Assembly (NCBI GenBank): GCA_018897295.1
Contig: JAHILA010000003.1
Coordinates: 1 to 43,870, forward strand
Direction: 5' to 3'
Length of the DNA: 43,870 nt
Origin: Patescibacteria group bacterium
GTDB lineage: Bacteria; Patescibacteriota; Minisyncoccia; RBG-13-40-8-A
Under the pieces are notes generated by a model. That model saw only the letters and a program-made list of their open reading frames with translations, ran no database searches and had not been told where the DNA came from. Shown here piece by piece: positions 23,143 through 31,051 of this stretch. How positions within the stretch are numbered: position 1 is the stretch's first letter; every line of letters begins with the position of its first letter. Position numbers and translations under genes: made by a program.

Positions 23143-23275
23143 TCAGAACCGGTTCTTTGTCAGGAACAGTCAATCTGCCTAAGCCGAAGAAAATCAAAGC
23201 AGTCAGAATAATGGTTAAAATAATAAATAAATCTGACTGGTTTTTTTTGACAAAGTTTTTTATTTTTGCTAACAT
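23114..23275 (-). CDS. Small single-pass membrane protein
   Basis: A 53-aa ORF starting ATG at 23275 and ending TAG at 23114. The N-terminus is basic (MLAKIKNFVKKNQSD), followed by one hydrophobic helix (LFIILTIILTALIFFGLG, residues 16-33) and a short charged tail with LTVPDKEPVLIKG. The layout (KNQSD then a helix) resembles small proteins found in other CPR genomes; function unknown. It overlaps the nuclease gene convergently, and its start codon coincides with the -10 box of rpmA, so the two are divergent neighbours. Confidence 0.7.
   Translation of the reverse strand: MLAKIKNFVKKNQSDLFIILTIILTALIFFGLGRLTVPDKEPVLIKGLESSSR
23247..23275 (+). promoter_or_regulatory. Predicted promoter for the rpmA leader
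   Basis: TTGACA (23247-23252), 17-nt spacer, TAACAT (23270-23275), then 7 nt to the TATG opening palindrome copy 4. The predicted start is therefore the left end of the element. Confidence 0.6.
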
Positions 23276-23282
23276 AAAAATC

Positions 23283-23361
23283 TATGCCCTGTAGTGAATT
23301 TTCGACTGATGCAGGGCATCCCTATAAATTTTAATTAGTCGAAAATCTACTACAGGGTATG
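23283..23361 (+). repeat. Start-codon palindrome, copy 4 (upstream of rpmA)
   Basis: 79 bp with TATG ends. The left arm CCCTG, the internal GCAGGGCATC and the right arm CAGGG all carry the same change relative to copies with CCCCG/CGGGG, so three strands covary. The left TATG opens MPCSEFSTDAGHPYKF. The right TATG contains the rpmA start codon at 23359. Confidence 0.92.
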
Positions 23362-23631
23362 GCAACAACTAAATCTGCGGGCTCGACTAAGTTAGGACGC
23401 GACTCGCAGCCACAATATTTAGGAGTTAAATTATACCAGGGCCAAAAAGCCAAATCTGGAAGCATTATAATTCGCCAGAGAGGGACAAAATTTGTCCCCG
23501 GCAAGAATGTCCGCCGAGGAAAAGATGATACGCTTTATGCAATTAAAGACGGAGTGGTTAAATTTAAAACTAAAACTAAAACGAATTTTGACGGCAATAA
23601 AAGGCTTATTAAAGTTGTTGAGGTGGCTTAG
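23359..23631 (+). CDS. rpmA: 50S ribosomal protein L27
   Basis: Component of the large ribosomal subunit near the peptidyl transferase centre. The 90 aa begin [19 protein letters not shown], which is the normal mature-type N-terminus, so ATG 23359 at the end of the palindrome is clearly native. [24 protein letters not shown] is the conserved core. The 3' end overlaps the convergent rplI gene by 23 bp. It is separate from rplU, its usual neighbour, which is not in the window. Confidence 0.97.
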   Translation: MATTKSAGSTKLGRDSQPQYLGVKLYQGQKAKSGSIIIRQRGTKFVPGKNVRRGKDDTLYAIKDGVVKFKTKTKTNFDGNKRLIKVVEVA

Positions 23632-24079
23632 ATGCAGTTTCATCAATTATAATCAGTTTTACTTCCGCTTCCAGTCCGTGGTCGAATGAAATTATTACAG
23701 AATGTTCTCCAATCTCTTTTATGGGTTGGAGAATTTTTATTTGGCTTTTCTTTATATTGAATCCCCTGTTTTTGAAAAGCTGGCTGATTTTAACGTCATT
23801 CATGGAACCGAATAATTTTCCTGTTTCATCTGCTTTTTCCGGAACTTCTATTTCCAGGCCGTCAATCTGTGAAACAATTTCCTCCACTACTTTTAATTCT
23901 TGTTCTGCTTTTTGGATTTCAGTTTCTTGTTGCGCTGTAAGTTCTTTCATTGCCTTTTCTGTGGCAGGTATTGCCAATTTTCCAGGAATCAGAAAATTTC
24001 TGGCATGGCCATTAGCAACGTTTTTCACATCGTTTTTTTTGCCCAGATTTTCCACGTCTTTTAATAAAATTACCTTCAT
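23609..24079 (-). CDS. rplI: 50S ribosomal protein L9
   Basis: The 156 aa start [36 protein letters not shown] (signature of L9), with a central helix ([19 protein letters not shown]) and a C-terminal RNA-binding domain. The C-terminal extension ASKPPQQL is added beyond the usual end and lies in the overlap with rpmA. L9 is missing from several CPR groups (known from comparative work), so its presence is a taxonomic hint toward Parcubacteria. It is the last gene of the long - strand unit. Confidence 0.95.
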   Translation of the reverse strand: MKVILLKDVENLGKKNDVKNVANGHARNFLIPGKLAIPATEKAMKELTAQQETEIQKAEQELKVVEEIVSQIDGLEIEVPEKADETGKLFGSMNDVKISQLFKNRGFNIKKSQIKILQPIKEIGEHSVIISFDHGLEAEVKLIIIDETASKPPQQL

Positions 24080-24084
24080 AATTG

Positions 24085-25299
24085 TTATTGGTTTAATAAT
24101 TCAATTGCTTTATCTAATTGAGGATCTTCGCCATTACTATAATTATCTTCAGTCAGTTCAATTTTAACATCCGGTTTTAATCCTTCATCAGCAATAGATG
24201 TGCCTGACGGAGTAAGCCATTTGGCAACTGTGATTTTTAAGGACGAATCATCGCTGAATGTTTCCATTTCTTGGACCGAGCCCTTGCCAAAAGTTTTCTC
24301 GCCTACTAATTTTATTCCCTTAATATCCCTTAATGCGCCTGCCATAATTTCCGAAGCAGAAGCAGAGCCCCCATTCACCAGAACCACAACAGGGAAATTC
24401 TGGATACCGCTGTATCCTTTGCTGTAATATTCTTCTGTTTCCCCGTTTTTAAATTCTTCTTTTAATACTATTGAACCTTTGGGTAGGAACCAGCTGCTTA
24501 TATCAACTGCTGTTTCCAGATATCCTCCGGGATTATTTCTTAAATCAATAATTATTTTTTTTGCATTGCTTTTCAAAACTTCGGAAATAATATCCTTAAA
24601 TTTAGAGGGAAGATTGCCTGCAAATTGGTAGATTTTTATATAAGCAATGTCATTATTTTTTATTTCTAATTTTATAATCGGCACCTGAATTGTATCTCTG
24701 GTAATAGTAAATGCTTTCGGCTCGTTAAGCCCTTTCCTATTAATAGTTAAAGTCACCTGTGTCCCCTTTTTGCCTCTGATTAAATCCACGGCCTCTTCAA
24801 CCTGCATATTATCAGTTGAGGTATCGTTTATTTTTATAATTTGGTCTCCGGCTTTTATTCCTGCTCGATATGCAGGTGTTCCTTCAATCGGTGCGACTAC
24901 TGTCAATATTTTTTGCTTTAATCCCAGCTCCATACCCACTCCTTCAAAACTATCATTTCCGCTTACGCTTTTTATAAACGATTCGGTCTTTTCTGGCCTC
25001 ATAAAAACCGTATAATCATCGCTTAAAGAATCAGTCATGCCTTCTATTGCGCCGTAGAGGATTTCCTTATAATCAATTTTCTCGCTGTTAACATATTTTT
25101 CCTCAATGGTCCTTAATGCCTGCCAGAACAAACTGAAGTCAATTGGTTCCGGCTTTCCCAATTCGCGGTTAAAAAATACTCTATTCGAGGTTGTTGATTT
25201 TTCCGTAATTTTACCGCCAATGAAAAATCCCGCACCGAACAATAATCCGGCTGCGATTATTACAATGATTATTTTTATATATTTTCTGTTAAAAATCAT
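24085..25299 (-). CDS. S41 family C-terminal processing peptidase
   Basis: Serine protease acting outside the membrane on protein C-termini. The 404 aa have one N-terminal membrane anchor (about residues 9-27), a PDZ domain (about 115-190, GVGMELG to RGKKGTQVTL) and the peptidase domain. Its Ser cluster is GGSASASEI (residues 311-318) and its catalytic Lys is in TFGKGSVQ (K339). The start overlaps the preceding GT2 gene by 11 bp and rplI follows after 5 bp. Confidence 0.95.
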   Translation of the reverse strand: MIFNRKYIKIIIVIIAAGLLFGAGFFIGGKITEKSTTSNRVFFNRELGKPEPIDFSLFWQALRTIEEKYVNSEKIDYKEILYGAIEGMTDSLSDDYTVFMRPEKTESFIKSVSGNDSFEGVGMELGLKQKILTVVAPIEGTPAYRAGIKAGDQIIKINDTSTDNMQVEEAVDLIRGKKGTQVTLTINRKGLNEPKAFTITRDTIQVPIIKLEIKNNDIAYIKIYQFAGNLPSKFKDIISEVLKSNAKKIIIDLRNNPGGYLETAVDISSWFLPKGSIVLKEEFKNGETEEYYSKGYSGIQNFPVVVLVNGGSASASEIMAGALRDIKGIKLVGEKTFGKGSVQEMETFSDDSSLKITVAKWLTPSGTSIADEGLKPDVKIELTEDNYSNGEDPQLDKAIELLNQ

Positions 25300-26080
25300 A
25301 TTTCTTGAAATATTTTATTGCGCTGATAATATGCGTTCTCGCGTATTTATTAAATATTATATCAAAAATTGCTCCAAATTTCTTGCTGCTGCGGTGGTAA
25401 TAATGCGCCATTTTAGTAGAGGGAAGATAAATTACTTTATATTCCTTTTGCCAGAATCTCCTGCACCAGTCAGCATCATCGAAATACATAAAGAACTTTT
25501 CATCAAATAATCCAACTTTTTCTATTGCTTCGCGCCTGACGAGCATTGCCGAGCCCTGGGTCCAATCAACTTCCTTGATGGAATTTTTATCCCAATCAGC
25601 CATTGTGAATTTATCGAGAATCTTTTTACCCCACTTCGTTTTTCCTAAAAATGTGCGCCTGGCGATTACGGTTTTTAGATTCGGGTTTGAAAAACAGGAT
25701 GTCTGGATATTATTTGTAAAATCCAGAAGCTGCGGGGCAACAATGCCTACTTTTGGGTTTTTATCCATAAAATCAACCATTTCCGATATAGCGTTTCCTA
25801 ATATTATAATATCAGCATTTAGGATTAAAACATAATCCCCTTCCGATGCCTTAATTCCCGCATTAACTGTTTTAGAATAACCAAGATTTTTTGCGAAGGC
25901 AATAAATTCAACTTTTGGATGTTTTTCTTTTATAAAATCTCGATTGTCCTCTTTTGATTCGCTGTCAGCAACAAATACTTCATAATCCAAATCTTTTATA
26001 GTTTCCTCAATTGATTTAATGCAAAGATCCAGTAATTCGTGGGTATCATGATGGCTTATAATTATTGAAAGCTTTTTCAT
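25289..26080 (-). CDS. Family 2 glycosyltransferase
   Basis: Cytoplasmic GT-A transferase adding a sugar to a lipid-linked glycan. The 263 aa begin MKKLSIIISHHDTHELLDLCIKSI, with DSESKEDNRDF (nucleotide binding), LILNADIIIL (DxD-like) and WTQGSAMLVRREA/FFMYFDDADWC (acceptor region). No membrane helices. It resembles rhamnosyl-type GT2 enzymes, but the sugar cannot be told. It starts in a TAATG overlap with the LCP gene stop, inside the polysaccharide locus. Confidence 0.9.
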   Translation of the reverse strand: MKKLSIIISHHDTHELLDLCIKSIEETIKDLDYEVFVADSESKEDNRDFIKEKHPKVEFIAFAKNLGYSKTVNAGIKASEGDYVLILNADIIILGNAISEMVDFMDKNPKVGIVAPQLLDFTNNIQTSCFSNPNLKTVIARRTFLGKTKWGKKILDKFTMADWDKNSIKEVDWTQGSAMLVRREAIEKVGLFDEKFFMYFDDADWCRRFWQKEYKVIYLPSTKMAHYYHRSSKKFGAIFDIIFNKYARTHIISAIKYFKKYDF

Positions 26081-27165
26081 TATTCGAAAATTTTCTGGCA
26101 GACCTCCCTGATTTTATCAAAATTGCCATTTGTCGGCAAAAGAACATAAATTCCGTTAATCTTTGTTTCATAAAGCAGGCCTTCAGGCGAATTTTCAAAA
26201 ACTTTCCTGATAATATTATCTGTTTTTGCTCTTTTTGCCAGTTTTAGCAATTCTGGAATCTGCCACGGACTGACGTCAGTTCTTACATTTTTTTCCAAAA
26301 CATCTATTATTCCCCCGACCTTTAGCGGGTCGCTTAATATTCCCAAAGACAGGACTTTATCTTTTATTGCCATTAAAACCTGTTGCTGTCTGCGCGCGCG
26401 GTCAAAATCATTACTTGAAAATCTGGAGCGCACATAAAGCAAAGCAGCTTCGCCATTCAACGTCTGCTGGCCTGCCGGCACTCCGAACGGCTTGCAATTC
26501 TGGCCATTACCATCGCATCCCCATTGCTTATCCTCGATAAAAGGATGGTCTAAATAAATAGTTATCCCGCCCAATAATTCAATAATATCCTGAAAAGCAT
26601 TAAAATTTACTGATGTTGCATAATCAATATAAAGCCCAGTGGCATAAGCAATGGTTTTTTTGGCATAATCAAGTCCATTATCATATTTTTTAAATCCGAC
26701 TGCATAGGCGGCATTAATTTTTTCATAATTTGTTTCGCCGGGCAATTGCAAATAAAGGTCTCGTGGAACAGAAATCAGAGCAACTTTGCCGGTGCTTTTT
26801 TGGAAACTGATAACCATTAAGCCATCAGTAAGAAACCCTCCATCAGGGTCGCCTTCTCCCCTGATTCCCAAAAGCAGAAAATTTATTCTGTCTTCGTCTT
26901 TTGGCGGATTATATTCCGCTGTAGGCAGTTTTCCAAAAATCTTTTCCCAGGCAATGTTTTTAATCGTAATAATCTTACTTAAAGCAGAACTTGTTTTAAA
27001 AACATAAAAGACCGGGACAATCAAAATGATTATTATTAAAATCCAAATTACCAATTTTTTCTTATTGGTTTTTTTCGGCAGCTGCGACTCATCCCCTATT
27101 TCCACAGGATTATGTCTTCTGAATATTTTTTTGAAGCTTCTCGGCGGCCTAATCGAGTCTAACAT
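26080..27165 (-). CDS. LytR-CpsA-Psr (LCP) family protein
   Basis: Ligase that transfers lipid-linked glycopolymers onto peptidoglycan in characterised relatives. The 361 aa have a cytoplasmic N-terminus, a membrane helix at about residues 35-52 and the LCP domain with LLLGIRGEG, VALISVPRDLYLQLPG, KINAAYAVG, ELLGGITIYLDHPF and YVRSRFSSNDFDRARRQQQVL (conserved Asp and Arg residues that bind pyrophosphate lipid). With four glycosyltransferases and an O-antigen ligase around it, it likely anchors the surface polysaccharide to the wall. Confidence 0.94.
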   Translation of the reverse strand: MLDSIRPPRSFKKIFRRHNPVEIGDESQLPKKTNKKKLVIWILIIIILIVPVFYVFKTSSALSKIITIKNIAWEKIFGKLPTAEYNPPKDEDRINFLLLGIRGEGDPDGGFLTDGLMVISFQKSTGKVALISVPRDLYLQLPGETNYEKINAAYAVGFKKYDNGLDYAKKTIAYATGLYIDYATSVNFNAFQDIIELLGGITIYLDHPFIEDKQWGCDGNGQNCKPFGVPAGQQTLNGEAALLYVRSRFSSNDFDRARRQQQVLMAIKDKVLSLGILSDPLKVGGIIDVLEKNVRTDVSPWQIPELLKLAKRAKTDNIIRKVFENSPEGLLYETKINGIYVLLPTNGNFDKIREVCQKIFE

Positions 27166-28216
27166 AATTTACTTTTTTATTTTTCATTATCAATTTTCTT
27201 TTCTTTAGCATTCTGGGAAATAATTTTATGATTTCGAATTTCGCCAGTAATACCCGTGGTTCGAAAAACAATAAATATAATCCGAATTTAATCTGTCTTT
27301 TTAAAAACTGTGGATTTAAAAATGACTTAAATGGAAGGTTTTTGATAAATACAAGCCAAGTATTGCGCCAGCTGATTTTACGCATCCATAATGATTGGGA
27401 TTTTCTTGTTTTTCTGAATTCTTTCCATCCTTTGCCTACTGATTTTGAGCTTGTCCTGTCGTGCCAGACAACTGCATTCGGGTTGAAAACAACTAGCCAT
27501 CCGCGCCAATTCAAGCGCCAAGCCAGATCAACATCCTCGCAATAACAAAAAAAGTCTTTATCCAAGTACTCGTCTTTTAATTTTATATCATTTAAAGCAA
27601 TTCGTCTATATGCAGGGGCTACGCCATTCACGCCGAAGACTTTACGAAGCCCTGAACCTGTTGAAGAATATTGGTCAATGTCTTCTGTCCCTTGTCCGGC
27701 ATCAATTATGCGACCTGATTTAAAAACAGTAAAGCCGAAGGTATCTATAATTTTGGTTTTTCTTGCCTCGCTAACAGGCGGGTGGTTATTGTTAAGCTGG
27801 TAAACTTTTCCCTGCACTGAGCCGATTTTTGAATCTTTTTCGAAACTACCGGCTATTTCCTGGACAAAATCTTTATCTAAAATAGTGTCAACATTCAATA
27901 AAATAATATATTCTCCTCTGCTTTCCCTGATTCCGACATTATTTCCTTCAGCATAGCCGAAATTTTTATTATTTAAAATTACCCTGTCCGCCGTAGCCCC
28001 TGCCTTGCCGGCAGGCAGGTTGGCAAAGGCGGATTGACCCCTTTTGTATTCCCTTAGGATTTTCCTTACTATCTCAACACTCCTATCTTTTGAATTATTA
28101 TCAACCACTACAATCTCAATATTTTCATATGTCTGCTCTAAAACTGATTGCAAACAATCCTCAATATATTTCTTTGAGTTGAAAGTTAAAATAATTATTG
28201 ATATAAGTTTATTCAT
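27149..28216 (-). CDS. Family 2 glycosyltransferase, rhamnosyltransferase-like
   Basis: The 355 aa contain ISIIILTFNSKKYIEDCLQSVLEQTY, VVVDNNSKDRSVEIV, NFGYAEGNNVGI and ILLNVDTIL (DxD-like). EDVDLAWRLNWRGW is also seen, the ED-x-x motif of dTDP-Rha:GlcNAc-type rhamnosyltransferases. A hydrophobic patch near the C-terminus may touch the membrane. A palindrome at 27987-28033 adds FANLPAGKAGATADR between the first two motifs. It overlaps LCP by 17 bp and the O-antigen ligase gene by 8 bp. Confidence 0.9.
   Translation of the reverse strand: MNKLISIIILTFNSKKYIEDCLQSVLEQTYENIEIVVVDNNSKDRSVEIVRKILREYKRGQSAFANLPAGKAGATADRVILNNKNFGYAEGNNVGIRESRGEYIILLNVDTILDKDFVQEIAGSFEKDSKIGSVQGKVYQLNNNHPPVSEARKTKIIDTFGFTVFKSGRIIDAGQGTEDIDQYSSTGSGLRKVFGVNGVAPAYRRIALNDIKLKDEYLDKDFFCYCEDVDLAWRLNWRGWLVVFNPNAVVWHDRTSSKSVGKGWKEFRKTRKSQSLWMRKISWRNTWLVFIKNLPFKSFLNPQFLKRQIKFGLYLLFFEPRVLLAKFEIIKLFPRMLKKRKLIMKNKKVNYVRLD
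27987..28033. repeat. In-frame nested palindrome in GT2 gene
   Basis: Outer pair TCCGCC (27987) and GGCGGA (28028), with inner CCTGCCTTGCCGGCAGGCAGG at 27999-28019. It encodes SAFANLPAGKAGATAD on the - strand. It is the largest of the coding palindromes in the window. Confidence 0.8.
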
Positions 28217-29708
28217 TTTCTAAAACAATTTCGGGCTTATTTTTAATCGCATAAATTATGCCTAAAATTGTTAAAAATATTAAAAATACCCGTTCGTCCA
28301 GCAGAGCAATATCAAATAAACTGTAACCGAAAGCCCAAACTAGATAAATAAACAGCCCCGTGATTAAAATTCTTGTTTTTTGCGGCAAATTCAATTTTAA
28401 TACAGAAAAAACCACTGATAGAATTTCCCAGACCATAAAAACAATCAGAATAAAAGCGAATAAGCCGTTTTCAACCAAGAAGTTAAGGTAGAGATTATGG
28501 GCCGAAGAGCCAGCCTTGGCCATGACTATTTCCTGTTCAAGCACTACTGGAAAATTTCCTGCTCCGATTCCTAATATTGGATGTTCTTTAAAACTTTCCA
28601 AAGAACGCTTCCAGATATAAATCCTGCCCTGATTTGATAATTCGTCCAAATTGAGAATAGAGGCCAATCTTTTCAATATCAATGCTGCGTCGCTTTGTCC
28701 TGCACGTTCTCTGAATTGTGGAATTGTGGTGAAAATTGAGGTAATAGGTATTAAAAAAACAAAAATCACCAAGGTTGCAAGAATACAGGAAACGCAGCGA
28801 TTAATATTAATTTTTTTAATCAATAAGTAAATAGCCGCCAAAAAACCAAAAGTAATGCCGAACCAGATTCCTCTGGTGCCGGACAAAATAATAAAAAACA
28901 AAGAAAGAATCAGCCAAATCCATTCTTTGTGGAATTTTTCCTTGATTTGTGTGATAGCCAGAGAAATAATGAACGGCAGAGTCAGTAACAAATATAAAGC
29001 AAAACTGTGTGGGTCAGTAAAAGAACCGAAAAGACGGATAACTGACGGACCGCTGGGAGAATTGACAAACCAAGCATTATTGGTTTTAACAATCTGTCTT
29101 AAATTCTCGCCGTAAAATCCCAGAGAAACGTGGTCAGACCACCAATCCCAGAAACTGCCGATAGTGAAAAAATAAGCGCTAATTAATTGCCCAAAACCAA
29201 TGAGAAAGACAATTGCAGAAGAAATTAATACGGCTTTTACTGCTCTTTTGAAAATAATTTTATCCTTAATAGTGTCCCTGACAATAAGAAATATTACTGC
29301 CAGGTTGACTAAATAAATAATTTTTTTGATTGCTGCTATTTTATCAATTGCCGGAAATATAGAAAGAATTAAAACCAGCAGCAATAAGATAGATAAAATT
29401 TCCAAGCGTTTTAATTTTATAAATTTTATCTGTTTTTGGGAAAACAGCCACTTTAAAAACAATATTAGAACAAATAATCTCCCTGCGCTCAAAGAATCAA
29501 AACTTTCAGTAATTGGTAAAGCGACAAAAATCGGAATCGAGACAATAAAAAGAATCAAACCATCCTCTAGTTTGCTGAAGATAAAATAAAAGACCATTAT
29601 TCCGGACATAATCAAAGCTGCTTCCCGTGGAATCAGCCCCAGCGCAACAAACAGTACAACCAGAATCTCGAGTCCCAAAACAACATAAAAAATATTTTTA
29701 TTTTGCAT
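28209..29708 (-). CDS. O-antigen ligase/Wzy-type membrane protein
   Basis: Membrane enzyme that polymerises or ligates lipid-linked glycan repeats. The 499 aa have about eleven hydrophobic helices. A large periplasmic loop before HPILGIGAGNFPVVLEQE contains the usual Wzy_C/WaaL pattern, followed by SSAHNLYLNFLVENGLFAFILIV with the conserved HN. Whether it acts as polymerase or ligase cannot be decided from sequence. It overlaps both neighbours by 8-11 bp. Confidence 0.9.
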   Translation of the reverse strand: MQNKNIFYVVLGLEILVVLFVALGLIPREAALIMSGIMVFYFIFSKLEDGLILFIVSIPIFVALPITESFDSLSAGRLFVLILFLKWLFSQKQIKFIKLKRLEILSILLLLVLILSIFPAIDKIAAIKKIIYLVNLAVIFLIVRDTIKDKIIFKRAVKAVLISSAIVFLIGFGQLISAYFFTIGSFWDWWSDHVSLGFYGENLRQIVKTNNAWFVNSPSGPSVIRLFGSFTDPHSFALYLLLTLPFIISLAITQIKEKFHKEWIWLILSLFFIILSGTRGIWFGITFGFLAAIYLLIKKININRCVSCILATLVIFVFLIPITSIFTTIPQFRERAGQSDAALILKRLASILNLDELSNQGRIYIWKRSLESFKEHPILGIGAGNFPVVLEQEIVMAKAGSSAHNLYLNFLVENGLFAFILIVFMVWEILSVVFSVLKLNLPQKTRILITGLFIYLVWAFGYSLFDIALLDERVFLIFLTILGIIYAIKNKPEIVLENE

Positions 29709-30807
29709 AATTTGATAATACTTTTAATGTTTCTTCAGCGGTTTTGCGCCAGGAAAATTCGGATGCCCGATATAGACCCATTTCAATCATCTTTTTCCTT
29801 AAATTTTCATCTTTTAAAGTTTTAATCATTTTTTCTTTAATTTCTTCTACATTACCAGGATCATTAACCCATATTGGATAATCTCCCACAACCTCGGTCA
29901 AAGAAGTCATTTCTGTGGTGAGAACAGGCGTGCCGCAAGACATTGCCTCCAAAATCGGCAAGCCAAATCCTTCGTATTCAGACAGCCAGACAAAAAGTTC
30001 TGCACCTTGATAAATATTTTTCAGGTCATTTTTATCAATATAGCACACTCTTTTAACAATATTATTTTTATCAATGTTTTGTGCTGGATGGGTTAAATCC
30101 CTGCCGCTGATTAAAAATTGGTAATAGGGATTTTTTTCTGATATTACTTCAAAAGCTTTTATGGACTCCAAAACATGCCGTCTGTTAAATATGCTGCCGG
30201 CATAAAACAAATATTTTCCGTCAATTCCGTATTTTTGTTTTGATTTTTGTATTTCCTGTTCATTCCTCTGATTATTAAAATTCTCATCAGCCGCCAAATA
30301 AATGGTATGGATTTTTTCCGGAGAAATTTTATAATTTTTAATAATTTCCTTTTTAGTGTATTCTGAACAGGCTAAAATTGCCCTGGATGTTTTAATTGCC
30401 AGCCGCGACAATAATCTGAATGGCAATTTGTAATTCCACTTAATCCATTCAGGATGAACTTTAAAAGAAATATCGTGAATAGCTGTAATTGTGGGAGTAA
30501 AGCAAAAAAACGGCCGCATATAAAACGGCAGGAATAAAATATCCAACTTATCTTTTCTCGCCATTAAAGGCATAAAGATATTGTAAAATAAAGCAGTGCT
30601 TTTAATCGGGGTTCTGACTAATTTTTTAGTGAATACAGGAGAATCCAATAATTTTTCCTGCGGAATTCTGTCTTTAAAATACAAAATAAACTGATATTCA
30701 TCAGGATTTAATTTACTCCACTCTTTTAAAATCTGGCTCAAATAATTGCCGCCAGCTCCTAATTTTTCCTGTTTCTCGATTGTGTGGGCTTCTATTCCTA
30801 TTCTCAT
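29698..30807 (-). CDS. Family 4 glycosyltransferase (GT-B)
   Basis: The 369 aa begin MRIGIEAHTIEKQEKLGAGGNYLSQIL. The C-terminal half has YLFYAGSIFNRRHVLESIKAF, ELFVWLSEYEGFGLPILEAMSCGTPVLTT (E-x7-E motif, EGFGLPILE) and VNDPGNVEEI, typical of Glycos_transf_1 enzymes such as mannosyl- or rhamnosyltransferases. It is the first gene of the - strand polysaccharide unit: a predicted promoter lies directly upstream (30820-30848). Confidence 0.93.
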   Translation of the reverse strand: MRIGIEAHTIEKQEKLGAGGNYLSQILKEWSKLNPDEYQFILYFKDRIPQEKLLDSPVFTKKLVRTPIKSTALFYNIFMPLMARKDKLDILFLPFYMRPFFCFTPTITAIHDISFKVHPEWIKWNYKLPFRLLSRLAIKTSRAILACSEYTKKEIIKNYKISPEKIHTIYLAADENFNNQRNEQEIQKSKQKYGIDGKYLFYAGSIFNRRHVLESIKAFEVISEKNPYYQFLISGRDLTHPAQNIDKNNIVKRVCYIDKNDLKNIYQGAELFVWLSEYEGFGLPILEAMSCGTPVLTTEMTSLTEVVGDYPIWVNDPGNVEEIKEKMIKTLKDENLRKKMIEMGLYRASEFSWRKTAEETLKVLSNYAK

Positions 30808-30819
30808 CTTTATTTTCTA

Positions 30820-30848
30820 ATTCTATCAAAATTAAGCTGAATGGTCAA
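30820..30848 (-). promoter_or_regulatory. Predicted promoter of the polysaccharide operon
   Basis: On the - strand TTGACC (30848-30843), 17-nt spacer, TAGAAT (30825-30820). The leader to ATG 30807 is only about 5 nt. The -35 touches the end of the upstream terminator hairpin. Confidence 0.65.
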
Positions 30849-30880
30849 AACCCAGCTTCCTATATAGGAGCTGGGTTTTT
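30847..30880 (-). terminator. Terminator between the 41-aa gene and the polysaccharide operon
   Basis: AAAACCCAGC, TTCCTATATAGGA, GCTGGGTTTT: a long stem with flanking A and T runs, usable in both directions. It follows the small membrane-protein gene by about 24 bp. Confidence 0.8.
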
Positions 30881-30903
30881 GATGTTGTTCTATGTAATTC
30901 TGA

Positions 30904-31029
30904 TTATTGTTCTCCGGTCGGAGGTTCATTAGTTGGTTCTTCTGATTTTGGCTCTGATGGTCCTTTTTTTCTGACAACCAACAATAGAACAATTACTACA
31001 ACAACGATTATTCCGATAATCCACCACAT
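30904..31029 (-). CDS. 41-aa membrane-anchored peptide
   Basis: ATG at 31029 to TAA at 30904. MWWIIGIIVVVVIVLLLVV forms one membrane helix, followed by RKKGPSEPKSEEPTNEPPTGEQ, a positive stop-transfer patch and a Pro/Glu-rich tail. Function unknown. The helix, the charge pattern and a strong terminator right behind it support a real gene. It lies 22 bp after the WecG-like gene, probably in the thpR transcription unit. Confidence 0.65.
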   Translation of the reverse strand: MWWIIGIIVVVVIVLLLVVRKKGPSEPKSEEPTNEPPTGEQ

Positions 31030-31051
31030 AATATTTTTTATTAATTATTAT

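Noticed and set aside
30810-30992. 60-aa ORF on the - strand
   Set aside because: It runs through the terminator hairpin and promoter and overlaps the better 41-aa membrane peptide in another frame.
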